Below, one piece after another: positions 10,009 to 22,504 of a stretch of DNA of 64,000 nucleotides. The first letter of the stretch is position 1. Every line of letters begins with the position of its first letter. The stretch covers positions 362,829 through 426,828 of the forward strand of contig JAVYIG010000889.1 in NCBI GenBank assembly GCA_035222895.1, in the 5' to 3' direction. The position numbers were made by a program, and so were the translations under genes. The notes beneath the pieces are model-generated. The model had not been told where the DNA came from. It ran no database searches and was given only the letters and a program-made list of their open reading frames with translations. The DNA comes from Strongylocentrotus droebachiensis (Eukaryota > Echinodermata > Echinoidea > Camarodonta > Strongylocentrotidae).

Positions 10009-12359
10009 CAGGGGCGTCTCTAAAGGGGGGTGTGGGAGTGCGACACCCCTTCCCCCCACCTGTCAGGATATTGTCGGTAAAATTGTGCTGCCGTCGGGAA
10101 AAAAAAGAGAAAGGGGGAGGAAAAAAGAGAGGGAAAGAAAAGAAAGGAAAGAGGAGAGAAAAAAGAAGGAGAAAAAAGAGTGAAAGGGAAACAAAAGAAA
10201 CGGGGGATGAAAGAGAGGAGAGAGAGGGGAGGTAGGAGTCTGAGAGAGGAGGAGTGGGAGTAAAAGAGAGAAGGGGGTTGTTGGGTGGAGTCGTCTCGTC
10301 GAGGGAGCAAGAAAGACACGGGTAAATATGTTGCTGTGTCGGGTCAGCTGTGTCGGTATTCTTGCTCGATCCTCGTGTACTATATATCAATGCAGAAGTT
10401 TGAAGTCGGTGAGATGTATATTGTCGGTCGGCCGACAAGTTTTTTTTCCCTACGAACTGTGACTTCTTATCCGCTGTGACGACTTCGAGAGTGACTACAA
10501 CTACAATACTTGTATTTTCTCGAAGTTTCACTTGCCTATAATATCAGCTAAAGTAATCAGAGGTTTAAAATTTTCGGGGAAACTAAATTCAAACAAGGTT
10601 TAAGAGTCAACAACGGTACGACGAATCGTCTTCCTTTATTGTGATGAAACGCCAAAAATTCCGCGCTTTGCGCGGAAGGGGAAACTTCATTTAGACGAGT
10701 CGAGAACGGTACAGCGAATCGTCTTCTTTCTCTAATAATTTCAGGAAACGTCAAAGCTTCCGCGCTACGCGCGAGAGGGGGAAACTAAATTCACACAAAA
10801 TTAATAGGGCTTATTTAGAGTCGAAAACGGTACAACGAATCGTGTTTTTCTCTGATAATTTGAGGAAACGTCAAAGCTTTTGCGCTTCGCGCGAGAGGGG
10901 GAAACTGAATTCAGATGAATAGGGCTTAATAAGATTCGAAAACGGTACGAGGAATCGTCTTCCTTTCTCTATATTGTGATGAAACGCCAAAAATACCGCG
11001 CTTCGCGCGGAAGGGGAAAACTTCATTTAGACGAGTCGAGAACGGTACGACGAATCGTCTTCTTTCTCTAATAATTTTAAGGAAACGTCAAAGCTTCCGC
11101 GCTTCGCGCGAGAGGAGGAAACTGAATTCACACAAAATTAATAGGGCTTATTTAGAGTCGAGAACGGTACAACGAATCGTGTTCATTCTCTAATAATATG
11201 AGGAAACGTCAAAGTTTTTTTGGGGAAACTGAATTCAGATGAATAGGGCTTAATAAGATTCGAAAACGGTACGAGGAATCGTCTTCCTTTCTCTATATTG
11301 TGATGAAACGCCAAAAATTCCGCGCTTCGCGCGGAAGGGGAAAACTTCATTTAGACGAGTCGAGAACGGTACAACGAATCGTCTTCTTTCTCTAATAATT
11401 TAAGGAAACGTCAAAGCTTCCACGATTCGCGCGAGAGGGGGAAACTGAATTCAGACAAAATTAATAGGGGTTATTTCGAGTCAAAACGGAACAACGAATC
11501 GTGTTCATTCTCTAATAATATGAGGAAACGTCAAAGCTTTTTGGGGGAAACTGAATTCAGATGAATAGGGCTTATTAAGAGTCGAGAACGGTACGATCAA
11601 TCGTCTTCTTTCTTTAATAATTTAATGAAACGTCAAAAGTTCCGCGCTTCGCGCGGAAGGGGGAAGCTTCATTCAGATAAGGATTAAGAGTCGAGAACAG
11701 TACACCGAATCGTCTGCTTTTTCTCATTATTTAATGAAACGTCAAAGCTTGCGCGCTTTGCGCGGGAAGGGGGGGGGGGGCGGGGGACTGAATTCAGAAA
11801 AGGATAAACAGTCGAGAACGGTACAGCAAATCGTCTTCTTTTTCATAATAATTTAATGAAACGTCAAAGCTTTCGCGCTTCGCGCGGGTGGGGGGGGGGA
11901 ACTTTATACAGCCAAGGATTACCAGTCGAAAACGGTACAATTAATCGTCTTCTTTTCCTAATAATTTAAGGAAACGTCTAAGCTTCCGCGCTTTGCGCGG
12001 GAGGCCCATCATCCACACCCCACTAATGAGCGCGCTTTTATGTGATTCTTTTGCTCACTACCGCCCCTCCCTTAAATAAGTTCCTAGCTCCGCGCCTGCA
12101 TTAAAATATATAGCTATGATGCTGACTAAATTGAAGAAATAATTCGTATATTTATGTCGTCGAGGAAAATGACCATTTTGAGCATATGCAAGTACTATAG
12201 ATAGTCCATAGGAAAAACAATTTAGCCTTCGGCCCCAGGTTTATAGGGTTGAAATTGTAGATATTGGACATTTAATTTTGTCGGTAATTGGTAGCTAGTT
12301 TTGTCGGTAATTATTGGCCTCTACACCCCCCCACTGAAAAAGGTCTAGCGACGCCCCTG
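10009..12359. mobile_element. hAT-like non-autonomous element, copy 2 (mismatched flanks)
   Basis: It has the same CAGGGGCGTC...GACGCCCCTG ends as the copy at 5624. The left flank is CGTGTGAC while the right flank is GGTATATG, so it has no target duplication of its own. The right flank is instead that of copy 1. The internal array has about 13 units against 10 in copy 1, and the purine tract is shorter. This fits a hybrid created by recombination between two hAT copies. Confidence 0.82.
10607..12003. repeat. ~110-bp tandem array with CGCG palindromes (13 units)
   Basis: These are the same units as at 6376-7451. Extra units relative to copy 1 lie around 11230-11570 and look like an internal duplication of neighbouring units, consistent with array expansion after the block was duplicated. 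Confidence 0.9.
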
Positions 12360-14345
12360 GGTATATGGCCAATCTCCTTCACAGGCCCGATTGTCGCAGG
12401 TAGTGACGCAATCGAAATGACGCCCAGGCACGTAGCCACGGGGGTGGGGCGACACAGAGGGGGGGGGGGGGGGGGGGGGCACGTGCCCCCCCCCCCCAAA
12501 AAAAAAAAATGCTGGTTGGAATCACTATGTAGTTTTTCTCACTTTTCCTAATTATATGACATTAGATGTCCCCCGAGAGGTCGAGAGACATATTAGTGAC
12601 ATTGTGCACTGAATGAACACGACCACCTCCGGTAATAATGATTCAACTGACTACATGATCTAGTTTATCCAATATACTTAACTACATCTACTCTACAACA
12701 ATTTCTAATGTTTAAATGATCACCTAATTAATTAATGCACGCACACCGCTGGAAACTCTTTGCATCATGACTGTTCCCGCATTGTAGTGCTTGCTTTGGA
12801 AAACAGGACAAAAGATGAAAATGGTGTGACGTCTGTGACATAAATATCATAAATGATCGTCATGATCTATGGGGATTAAGAAGAGGACATGATTACATTT
12901 AATCACAAACTGTTTTGCAATCCCCAGATCACCATGTCAACGAATACATAGATTATATATAAAAGGCAATTATTTACTCTCAAATCCATTTCAGTGGGCA
13001 GTGTGATCGATTGTACACACGCATCGACGAAAATAATAATGATACCGATATTTAATATTGGATATCTTTATAACGCACATATCCACCACGCAATATGCTT
13101 AAGGCATTTCAATATTACCCCGGCTCTGTTTAGCTACCGATATCGGTGCTCGCAGCAATTAAGGACTTCCTTCTTACAATTTAACACCTGGGTGGAGAGT
13201 GGCAAATGTAGATAAATGTCTTGCAAAAGGACATTTAGTGCCGTGGCGGGACTCGAACCGCGAACCATGGTGATCCACAATCAGACGACGTACCCATTAT
13301 ATCACTACACCTTTACAGTTGATGGTTCAGAATTTGTTAACGGTAACAAGTTGTTTATAAGAAAAATCATTTGCTGTCTACGCGAGAAAAAAATTGAAAA
13401 TGAGGATACATTATCTCGCCGTCTATCATTTTACCCTTAAAGGGTTTAAATTTGTGACGTGTTGGATTAATTGTTTTGCGAATTATGTTTTTGGCCCCGT
13501 TTCATAACACTCTTGTTTCCAAACAAAATTTTCAATATCTTAAAAACAGCGTATTTTACCGACATTGCTACCACTGCTTTAATGTGTTCTCAATTACGCC
13601 ATCTTTCGGTGAAGGCGTACAAAGAGAGATTTTCCGGTTCCTGTATTATCACGCTAAAGTCATCAGTTTGTGATGCATTGTGGGACATGGCTGTCGACAC
13701 ATCAGTACATTGTGAACAGTAGATGGCAGTTTACGTAAATCTGAAGTAATGTCAGTAGAATACACTGCCTTTAAAGATAACCAATTCCGTGCATTTTTTT
13801 GTTACATATTAAATAGAGTTTTAGCGCTCTCTAGTGATAACAATTCCTGTTGAAAAAAGCACTCAAATGAGATGTCTTTTTACGGGAGAGTAGCTGTAAC
13901 GACAGAAGATATTGTCATACAAACTTTAATTTATAATTACAATTGAAGCTATTCGAAAAGGTGATGATTATCACTTTTGACGTAAAGTATGTGTTAAAAA
14001 TTATTCATTGAAATTTTAATCTGACCTCGTGCACATTTTATGAACTATTGACTTTTTAAGGATAGATTTAGTATTTATGAACTTCTTTATCAAACATCAA
14101 TTTATATAATCCTTGCCATGTTGGACGTTTATCCCGAAAAATAATATGTTATTGAAAATGTAGAGAGCGTATCTTTCAAAATAATCATGTAGGCATTATT
14201 TTTCTTTGTCATCATTAAACGATATTTTTTTAAAAACTTGTCATCTTCTTTGTCTTGTTTTCCATGTTAACTGTCTCAAGAGTTATTTGATGGTTGCCAT
14301 TTATTTGTTATTAATTTGCTTATTTATTAATTTGGTTGTCAATTT
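12360..14345. repeat. Tandemly duplicated block, copy 2
   Basis: It aligns with 7806-9765 with scattered substitutions and small indels (for example G21-CACGTG-C12 in place of G16/C16). Similarity fades around 14345, inside AT-rich sequence. The tRNA-like SINE head is repeated at about 13191-13316. Confidence 0.88.
13191..13316 (-). mobile_element. tRNA-derived SINE head fragment (duplicate)
   Basis: This is the tandem-duplicate counterpart of the fragment at 8636-8761, with the B box GGTTCGAGTCC intact on the minus strand. Confidence 0.65.
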
Positions 14346-14640
14346 TATTTCATTTTTCCCCCCTTTATATTATCGACAAATTTGTGATTTATCTTAGTTT
14401 GAACATTTTCAAGATAACAAGACTCTAATTTTGATATTCGTTGCAATTAAAGTACATTGAACTCAAGAGATATGATGATACGAGAGAAAAGACGAAACCA
14501 ATTTGGATTGTGAGAGTAGGTTAGTGAAACAGTGAAAAATGTGTTGTATTAAAAACGCTTTTTATCATATCCATCTGGGGCAGAATGATTTCCCAACAAC
14601 TCAGAGGTGGGGGCCAAATCGAAAATAAAATAAAATGCCC

Positions 14641-15184
14641 TTAAAGGGACTTGGTAACATTGTTCAGATGAGAGAGTGTTGCTAAGGTAGTGACTTCAAT
14701 GCTAGATGTACAATTAAAGATAATCTGAACATTTGAGTGAAAACGGACCATTATTCATGGTACAAATTGGGAAAAACTGATCTGATCGATTCCTTAATTC
14801 TCCCAACTATGTTATTACAATTGAATTACATTGTAGGTGAATGGAAATCTTACAAAGCAATAAAATGGCTCTACATTCCAATCCAGACATTTAAGTGTTG
14901 AGAGAATTTTTATAGCCTGTTTTATGTCTTTTTTTCATGGAAAAACGGTTGGGAAAATTCAAAAATGGTTGGGAGAATTTACCGTCAATCACTGTTAGAG
15001 GGTGTCGTACATCGACGCCTTCAAAGAAAACCATAGATATCTTCGTGGTTTTCTGAATTTTTTCTCAGGATTTTTTGCATGTCAGAGGGTTAGTACAGTA
15101 AAAGGAATATAGTAAGTAACATTTTATACAAAAATTAAGCAATTTTTTTCATCAACCTTCAACAATGTTACCAAGTCACTTTAA
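14641..15184. mobile_element. Kolobok-like MITE, TTAA-flanked
   Basis: TTAA at 14641-14644 and 15181-15184 bounds a segment that starts AGGGACTTGGTAACATTGTT and ends with the near-complement AACAATGTTACCAAGTCACT. TTAA duplication and AGGG/AGTG termini suggest the Kolobok superfamily. It is non-coding. Confidence 0.75.
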
Positions 15185-16440
15185 AGGTATAGACCGGTAG
15201 TGATAAAATTGCGGTTCAAGGGTTTTGGGTGCAAAATATCCATTCAATATTGTTTAGATATTGCCTTCAGAGGTTTAGATGGCAATACCTAAATTCGCAA
15301 AAGACAGAAATATATGCCCAAATGTTCAAGTGCATTCGCGATATCTGTCCAGGCCGGATTGATATGATAATGTACCAAATATGTCAATTAGTAGGAAGTT
15401 TCCCGGCAAAATGTGTATCACCACGTAGGCCTATTAGTCAAAACATATTCTTTCACATGCTTGGTAATAAGAGCTCCATTTAATTTTTTGAGAGAGGGGC
15501 GTTTCCAAAACTGAAAGAGAAATGGTATTAAAATGTGTTTTATTCTTTTAACTCTTCCCTTCAAATCCTGGAGGCGGCACCAGCCCTTCCCTCGCCTATA
15601 TAACATACGCTCTTAACCCAGACCCACTTCATAGGTGACGTATCTTTTCGAAAATGAGATCATAAACGTGACATTAAATTTCTGTCGCGGAAAATCGTGA
15701 CGTAGTAATGATTGTTATCATACGTTTGTATTATCATATATTAAGCAAATATTAATCGACTACGAGGTTAATATTTGTTTTATATCCCACATCGGCAATA
15801 AAGTCTGCAGACAGTTTAGCTTCAGCTAGATTTTACAAAGCGCAACATGCATAGGCTTACATGTTATACAGTCGATGCGCGCTCATTTGACATTGACTTT
15901 GACATTTCGCGTAACCTATTTTGCTATGCGTATTCAATGGACAAGGGTGGGCAAGTGGGGTAGCAGCAAAACATTACTTTACAAAAGTACTATCTTACGT
16001 CAGAAAAATGACGCATCGTGTTGGCCGGCATAACCCGAGATTTAGCTCCGGCATGCCGTTCTCAGCGCATGTTTTTTGTTCTAATAAAGATTAACAATAC
16101 TGTAGATATTGCCTTTTGAAATGACATAGGCCTACGCACCGTTTCTGCAAATATTTCCCAAAGAATGTTTTCCATGAATGTGTAAAGTACCAGTATCTCA
16201 GTGAATTGTTACCAGGATTAAAAGCTTCCTAGGATACCATTCCCCACATTGAAGAGTTACTCACAATTGTCTATGGGGCTGCGGTCGTTGCCCGAACATC
16301 AGGGGCGTCCACACCTACACAGTAAATAAATATTATTGTTCAGATTATTTACGTGAAAATACTTAGAATTATTTTCATATGTCTTTAAAAGATATATTTT
16401 GAACCAGGATACAGCTTCTTTGTTTGTTCATGTAGGTGTC
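15185..16440. other. Intergenic, no gene recognised
   Basis: This is AT-rich sequence with short open frames that match nothing I recognise. There is no clear exon, tRNA or inverted repeat. Confidence 0.5.
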
Positions 16441-16441
16441 T

Positions 16442-16709
16442 ATAATAATAATAATGGTGGCTTCTTATATAGCGCACACGCTCCTGGCGCTGCCCCGATT
16501 ACTATACCCTGGCCCTAGCAAGGCAGCCACTGCGGCGCTCTAGCATTTCAAGGAATTTATTCCTGCCAGGTACCTATTTACATCACCTGGGTTGAGTGTG
16601 GCAAATGTAGATCAATGTCTTGCCAAAGGACATTAGTGCCGCGGCGGGACTCGAACCGCGGACCTTAAGATCGACAGTCCGTCGACGTATCCACTCGACC
16701 ATGACACCT
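16442..16709 (-). mobile_element. tRNA-derived SINE, near full length
   Basis: Read on the minus strand it starts GGTGTCATGGTCGAGTGG (A-box-like TGGTCGAGTGG). It continues to a perfect B box GGTTCGAGTCC, then the body CACTAATGTCCTTTGGCAAG and GTGCGCTATATAAGAAGCC, and ends in an ATT repeat tail. The head and tail organisation is that of an RNA polymerase III SINE. Fragments of the same family lie at 8636, 13191, 17581 and 17950. Confidence 0.82.
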
Positions 16710-17580
16710 CTATGACAAGGTAACGCTCGAAACGTTGAGGTCCCCGTGGGGGGGGGGGGGGGTTCTGTATATTTCTTACATCGTAATGACTACGTTTGTT
16801 CTCGGAATAGTATGAAGAGTAGCCCAATAAAAATGGACTAACATACTTCCAATATTGTGGGGTCGAATTAAAACTGGTGTCAACGGAAGTAAAAAATGTC
16901 TTCACGCAGAAAATGTTATCAAGATTAACAAATTTGGTAGAGAGTTTTTTTTTTTTAGAAAGCTTTTTTGACGGGAGGTCAAATTTGTCCAGTATCAATG
17001 AAATTGCGATTTAACGATTGGTTTAATGTCATGTGTGTGTTTAACAAGTAATTGCGACGACTGGAAAGAGAAAGATGTATGTGGAGTGTTATGTTTTTTA
17101 TTCAATCTAACGTCTATTACAGCTTACCCAAAGCTCAGGTATGATATACCGTTTCTGAAACAACACAATGATACATTATGTTCTGCGATGAACTCTGCCA
17201 GTGGATGTCTAAACATTTTTTCACAAAAATGCGCCTCTAAAAGACTTAACAAATTTTACAAAATTTGGTATCACTTTCATTTAGAATGATCGACTGGTAC
17301 CGGTAAAATTTGTCCCGCATTAATGGAAGTATGCGCCGTCGTTCTTGTATTCCGTTTTGATAGGGTCACCCTAAAGGTAATCACCCACCAGCAATCTCTG
17401 ACAAAAGTAATCAATAGTGACACTTTAAGGCACTAAAAGCAGACAAACGTCCATCAATTCGGGTGTGGAAAAAATCACAAGTCGTCGTGCTTCCTTGCAA
17501 AGTGCCTCTCCTTCTTTGCATGAAATGCTTTTTTTTTTAAATTGAGATATGTATATATACGTATATATATATATATATAT

Positions 17581-17733
17581 ATAATAATGATAATGGCTTC
17601 TTATATAGCGCACATGTCCGCCACTTCGTGACGCTCCTGGCACTGCCCGAGTATTACCCTGGCTTTAGCAAGGAGGCCATTACGGCGCTCGAGCATTTCA
17701 AGGAATTAATTCCTCCCAGGTACCCACATCACC
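17581..17733 (-). mobile_element. SINE fragment (3' body only)
   Basis: It shares GGCTTCTTATATAGCGCAC, the AGCATTTCAAGGAATT block and the CCAGGTACC block with the SINE at 16442-16709. It stops before the tRNA-like head, so it is 5' truncated. Confidence 0.75.
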
Positions 17734-17949
17734 GGAGATGAAGTAATTTCGCTTCCTTGAAAATATTCGTGTAGGACATTTTATTGGTGTTTTAAAGTGC
17801 CTTGTTAACTGTAACGCAGGTGTCTGAGTGTAATTGTGTACAGGAATAGTTCTACTAGGGGCTGACGAGATTTAAAAACATTTTGATTCGTCTATTCTGC
17901 AATTTTGCAAGCGAGCGAAATAAAAACACTTCTCCTGGGAGCTCATGAA

Positions 17950-18068
17950 TTGTCGTAGTATGGTGGTTCATTGACTTGACTCTCAATTCAAGGCGTGAGG
18001 GTGCGAATCACAGCCCGGCGCCAATGTCCTTTGGCTAGACGTTTATCCACGTTTGCCACTCTCCATTC
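17950..18068 (+). mobile_element. Degenerate SINE head
   Basis: A tRNA-like stretch with a decayed B box (GGTGCGAATCACAGCCC) is followed by CCAATGTCCTTTGGCTAGAC and TTTGCCACTCTCCA, the body start of the same SINE family, here on the plus strand. Confidence 0.5.
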
Positions 18069-19330
18069 GGGTAATTTTAATTGCATGGCCCTCAGGAAGA
18101 ACAGCATCGAAGCTGATGATGATTCACGGGGTAAATACAAATATAATTTTGTAATCATCGGTCTGGATACGCCACTGTCATTTATCATGTTTCAAACCAC
18201 TTTTCTACTTTATTATCTTACCATTTCCAGAATATTTTTTCCTCATTGCGTAATTCGAGAAATGGGCAGACTCAAATGGATTGACGTCTGTTTGCCTAAG
18301 TAGCAAGTGCAATCATAACAACTTCATTATCATGATCCTAATAATTTAGTTATGACATCTTGATATTTGCACTTTCATCGCTAGTATCAAAGCACTGGGA
18401 ACAATCACTGGGTAATCCGATGAGGAATTTCAAATCGAACTGTCGAATTGTGCTGTCACGGGTATTCACGGAAATGAAAGAGATATTGCTCTTTCCTGTC
18501 AGTATTTCCTTTTAAACGTATTTTGTTTAACAAAAATAATTATATGTGACTCTCAATGAATAAACATGTATGTGTCAGGTTCCCTTCCTCCTCATAGCTT
18601 ACATCTAAAAAGTATTCAACAAAGGCCTTAATTCAACCAGTCCATCTTTTATTCTCGAGTTACGAAAAAATACCCCCACATTTTTGTTTACAAGGGCTAT
18701 GAATAATGTATTTATTAACTGTAAATGAAGGGCTTTAAAGTTAAATCAAGCTCAGTTTTACGTGTATAATTAGACTAAGTTACTGATGAAAAATTCTTAA
18801 ATTGAATATTGAAATGACTGCAGCATAATTAATATAATGACTTAACTGGGTAGAAACAATAGTAATAGAGATAAGCCACTTCATGTACAAAATAAGAGTT
18901 GTCCTCCAATAGAAAGATACACGTTTCCGGTATAATATGCTGGACAAGCGATATATTGTCCAAGCGGTGCATTTTACAAGCATAGCTTTCACCATGGGCC
19001 CCTCCATATTTCATTCTGCTTGTCAGTTCAGTCTTTAGATGTAATACATTCGAACAAATTACTATGAGGTGCTCACTTTCTGTTTTTGTCTCTCTTAATG
19101 GCATCCACGTTTAAAAGTACCATTCACTCTTTCAAATCATTGCAAAATGTTAAATATATGTGAATTAGAAACAATAAACCGAAACTGACTGACACTGAAA
19201 ACGAAGACAGGAGTTGCCACTATTTAGAGGCATGTAAACGCAACTTACAAGCGGTGTGAATCAAAATGTTACTGTTTCTGTCACCTTGAAAATGGAGGGG
19301 GTGGGGCGGTGGCGGGAAAACAGCCACGAG
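18069..19330. other. Intergenic, no gene recognised
   Basis: This is AT-rich sequence. About 18608-18730 resembles 40497-40600 (both contain TTCAACCAGTCCA followed by a CTTTTATTC/CTTTCATTC block), so it is part of a dispersed repeat. Nothing else stands out. Confidence 0.5.
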
Positions 19331-19925
19331 GAATTGTTAAGGAGTTTCATGAGCGAATTCCATTTCAACATTAGAAAGAGAAGTTTATTGTTAAGACTAC
19401 AAACTATGCCCTTAGAAGTACTAATTTAGTTTTGCCTAAACCAAAAACACAGAATTGTAAGCGTACGTTTTCTGTATCGCGGAAGTAAATTGTACAATGG
19501 ATTATCTATGCACACTAGACAATCAAGAAGTTTGGATATATTTAATAAAGAAATAAAAAGTTTAGTTTGAAATGTTATGACAGATAATATATCCTGGAGG
19601 ACTTGGGAAGGGGTAGCGGGAGAGGTTGGCAGTATCGAGAGGGTGGCGGGAGGAGTTGGTGAGGTTATGGGGATCGATAAGGAGGTAGTGTATTGGTAAA
19701 TAACTATGATTTTTTTTTTTTTTTTTTTAATGATATTGTATGTAAATTAATATGATTTTTGCTTTTGGACCCCATGGAAGAACAGGACCATTTTGAAAAT
19801 TGTCCTGAAATGGGCTATCCAACCGTTTGTCTGTATTCTACACATTTACTTTATTTGTTTTTAAAACTTGTATGTATATATGGATTTCGGAAATAAAAAA
19901 ATAAAAAAAAATAAAAAAAATGTCA
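19331..19925 (+). mobile_element. LINE (non-LTR) 3' end, degenerate
   Basis: From about 19402 the frames read NYALRSTNLVLPKPKT, then after a frameshift YRGSKLYNGLSMHTRQSRSL and DIFNKEIKSLV to a stop at 19570. This is the typical C-terminus of CR1/RTE-like reverse transcriptase ORFs. A 3' untranslated region and an A-rich tail (AATAAAAAAATAAAA) follow at about 19890-19920. The copy is dead. Confidence 0.65.
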
Positions 19926-20066
19926 TCATTCAGAGAGCTAGTCTTTGTATTTTTTAGTGACATGCACTCTTGAATGCTTAATGGACCGACAGTTTTTCTT
20001 TTTTATGAGAACGAATAAAGTGTATCATTTTATTTTCAATTTCCCTAATGGAATTTGCAAAACGTG

Positions 20067-20086
20067 AAATCTCTCTCTCTCGCTCA

Positions 20087-20122
<36 letters not shown>

Positions 20123-20660
20123 ATTCCCTTTTACTTAATTAATCTTCGTTGCGGAACGTCCAATTGAATTCGACTCTCTTTTTTGCATTTTCCCCATCCA
20201 TTAATCGTTAGCGCACACAAACCGACTAACAAAACGTATGTCATCAAATCCGCTTCCTAATTTATTATTCATTTTTAATCATGTTCCATTTTCTAAAGCT
20301 TGTCTTTCAAAGTTTTCTTTTGTTATATAATTTTCTGCTTCATTTGCTTTATTTTTCTATTGATTTGTTAGCAACAAACAAAAATGAGATCTTGTCATGG
20401 GTTTACATTGTAAAAGAAACTGTCTATAAAAGCCATTGTGAAAAGTTGATCTGGAAGAAAAGATGCATAGGGTCAGGTTTCAAAACGATAAAAACGAAGA
20501 GAAATTGCTAAAGATCACCTGCACTGCAGACACAAATATGAATACTGAAGTTTGGTAAAAACTGTTGAACTATTTGTTGCAATATATCAAAAATTAGCAA
20601 ATGTTAAGATGGCTCTTTCAAGGATACATTTCTACTATGATATTCTCCAAAACCATTTCT
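20067..20660 (+). repeat. Dispersed repeat, copy 1 (mate at 56050)
   Basis: A (TC)n tract (about 20072-20120) is followed by about 500 bases that closely match 56050-56600, including TTATTATTCATTTTTAAT and TTTTCTTTTGTTATATAATT. A further shared block, GCGAGCGAGCGAAGCAAACGAG, occurs at about 21409 and 56660, so the original repeat may be longer. It is non-coding. Confidence 0.8.
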
Positions 20661-22055
20661 ATTAAATTGTGCACAATATCATCACCTGACATTTCACAAA
20701 TTCATGTAATGTGCTGAAACAGCAGACTTTCACCGAGAGGTCGAGGGGGGGGGGGCAATCGAGTTGATTGTACTTTTCATCACAGAATAACTGACTGATT
20801 TCATATCACGCAGTTTTTTTTAAAAGGAAACAAAAATAATTTAGGAACATAAAAAGAATATAACGCCAGGATTTATCCGTGCATTTAACATTTATAAGCT
20901 AGACCGACAAAACATAATTAACAAGTTCACATAATTGTTTTCGAATCTCTACTGTGTATCAACCTTCTCATTAAGTATTCATTGTTTTCTTCACAGAAGG
21001 ATTTTCATCGACAGGTTCATAACGATCTTTTCAATTATGTATAAACGAACTACATACTCTTTGTAATCCCAAATGTAGCAGTTACGAGAACAGTGCATCA
21101 GTCCAATTAATTTGAACTCTCTATACAGATCTGTATAACTGTTCATGTTTATGATTTAAATACATGTCCACTTATTGCTATCAATTATTCATGAACATGA
21201 TAAACCTCTAAACAAAATTGTTATCTTGCAACATCCTTTACCTTTTAATCGTAAGTTCAAATATCATGTTTGTACAAGAATATGAAATAAAAGTTGAAAA
21301 AAAGAAAAAATCCGGAAAACATAGAATTTCATAGAAATGTCATGAATATCTCGTCATACATCAACCAGATGGCTCAAGATTATTTTAGTCTATTAATGTA
21401 AATTATGCGAGCGAGCGAAGCAAACGAGAAAAATATTTCATTTATTATGACGAAATATTTGATATCTTCGTCTTCAAAATACATTATATTGATAAGCTAT
21501 AATAATTATGAATCCTGGCACCTTCGTGCAATATATTCGGGCGTCTCACTTCCAATTATGTCGTCATCAAAACACTTTACACATGATATAATAAATAAAA
21601 CATTGCTGTCATATTGCTGCCCGAATGATATTCCGGCACCACGTTGCCCAATTGTGGTTGCCTCCCCTCGTATGGCTTTGGAATCGTTGAACATGTAGTG
21701 TAGTATAAGTCTTCACCCTATTGCAGCTGTATGACTTAAAGAATACTAAGAAGCATTAACAAATATATGCATTGGTGGAACAGTGTAACGTAATGTAGGC
21801 CCGGCAGATAATAATGTCCTCATATTTCCTTTTTCAATTCTTAAAAAAAAAAAAATGTTTTTAAGAAAATATATATACCTCTATATATTTTTCAATCCCT
21901 GTAAAGTTTCTTAGATCAAGCAACGATCTTTTTTATTCTAAATTAAGCCCTAGGGCCTTCATGAGATTATCCACCAACAAAAACAATAACAACACACACA
22001 AAGAAAAAGCATCTACAACGACCAAAACAAAATCCGTCATTTCAATCGCCTGCAG
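20661..22055. other. Intergenic, no gene recognised
   Basis: This is AT-rich sequence with no convincing exon. The GCGAGCGAGCGAAGC block at about 21409 belongs to the dispersed repeat noted at 20067. Confidence 0.5.
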
Positions 22056-22064
22056 GCCCGGGAA

Positions 22065-22495
22065 GCGTTATTTTTTTATGCGGCACAGATTGGGGCATGG
22101 CGCGTGTTAAACCTATGGGAAGTACGTTCTTTCCCTTCTGAATAGTGTCTGCACGTACGTGAGACTAGTCATGTTCGCTAGCGCATTAGCGCTGCGAAGA
22201 AGTTTGTATATCCATCGCGAACTATGTGTTTAGATAACATTCCTCTTCGTTTAAGTTAGTTAAGTTTTATTGACTAATTATTGTGATGTTCTCCTTATTG
22301 ACATGCTGCCTCCTCTTCAGATTTCCAATTTGATTTTAATTGTTGATGTAATGATTTTCCATGCGGTAGTGGATTACATGTAACACTATTAAAACAGACC
22401 TCTACTACTTAGTACGCACACGACCAGTATTAGTCTGTAAATCAAGACCCCTTTTTTAAAAAAGCCCCAATCTGTGCCGCATAAAAAAATAACGC
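22065..22495. mobile_element. Mutator-like MITE with 32-bp TIRs and 9-bp TSD
   Basis: Perfect 32-bp terminal inverted repeats (starting GCGTTATTTTTTTATGCGGC) bound a 431-bp element. A perfect 9-bp duplication, GCCCGGGAA, flanks it at 22056-22064 and 22496-22504. A 9-bp target duplication is typical of Mutator-like elements. No ORF is present, so it is non-autonomous. The unbroken TIRs and TSD suggest a young insertion. Confidence 0.88.
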
Positions 22496-22504
22496 GCCCG
22501 GGAA

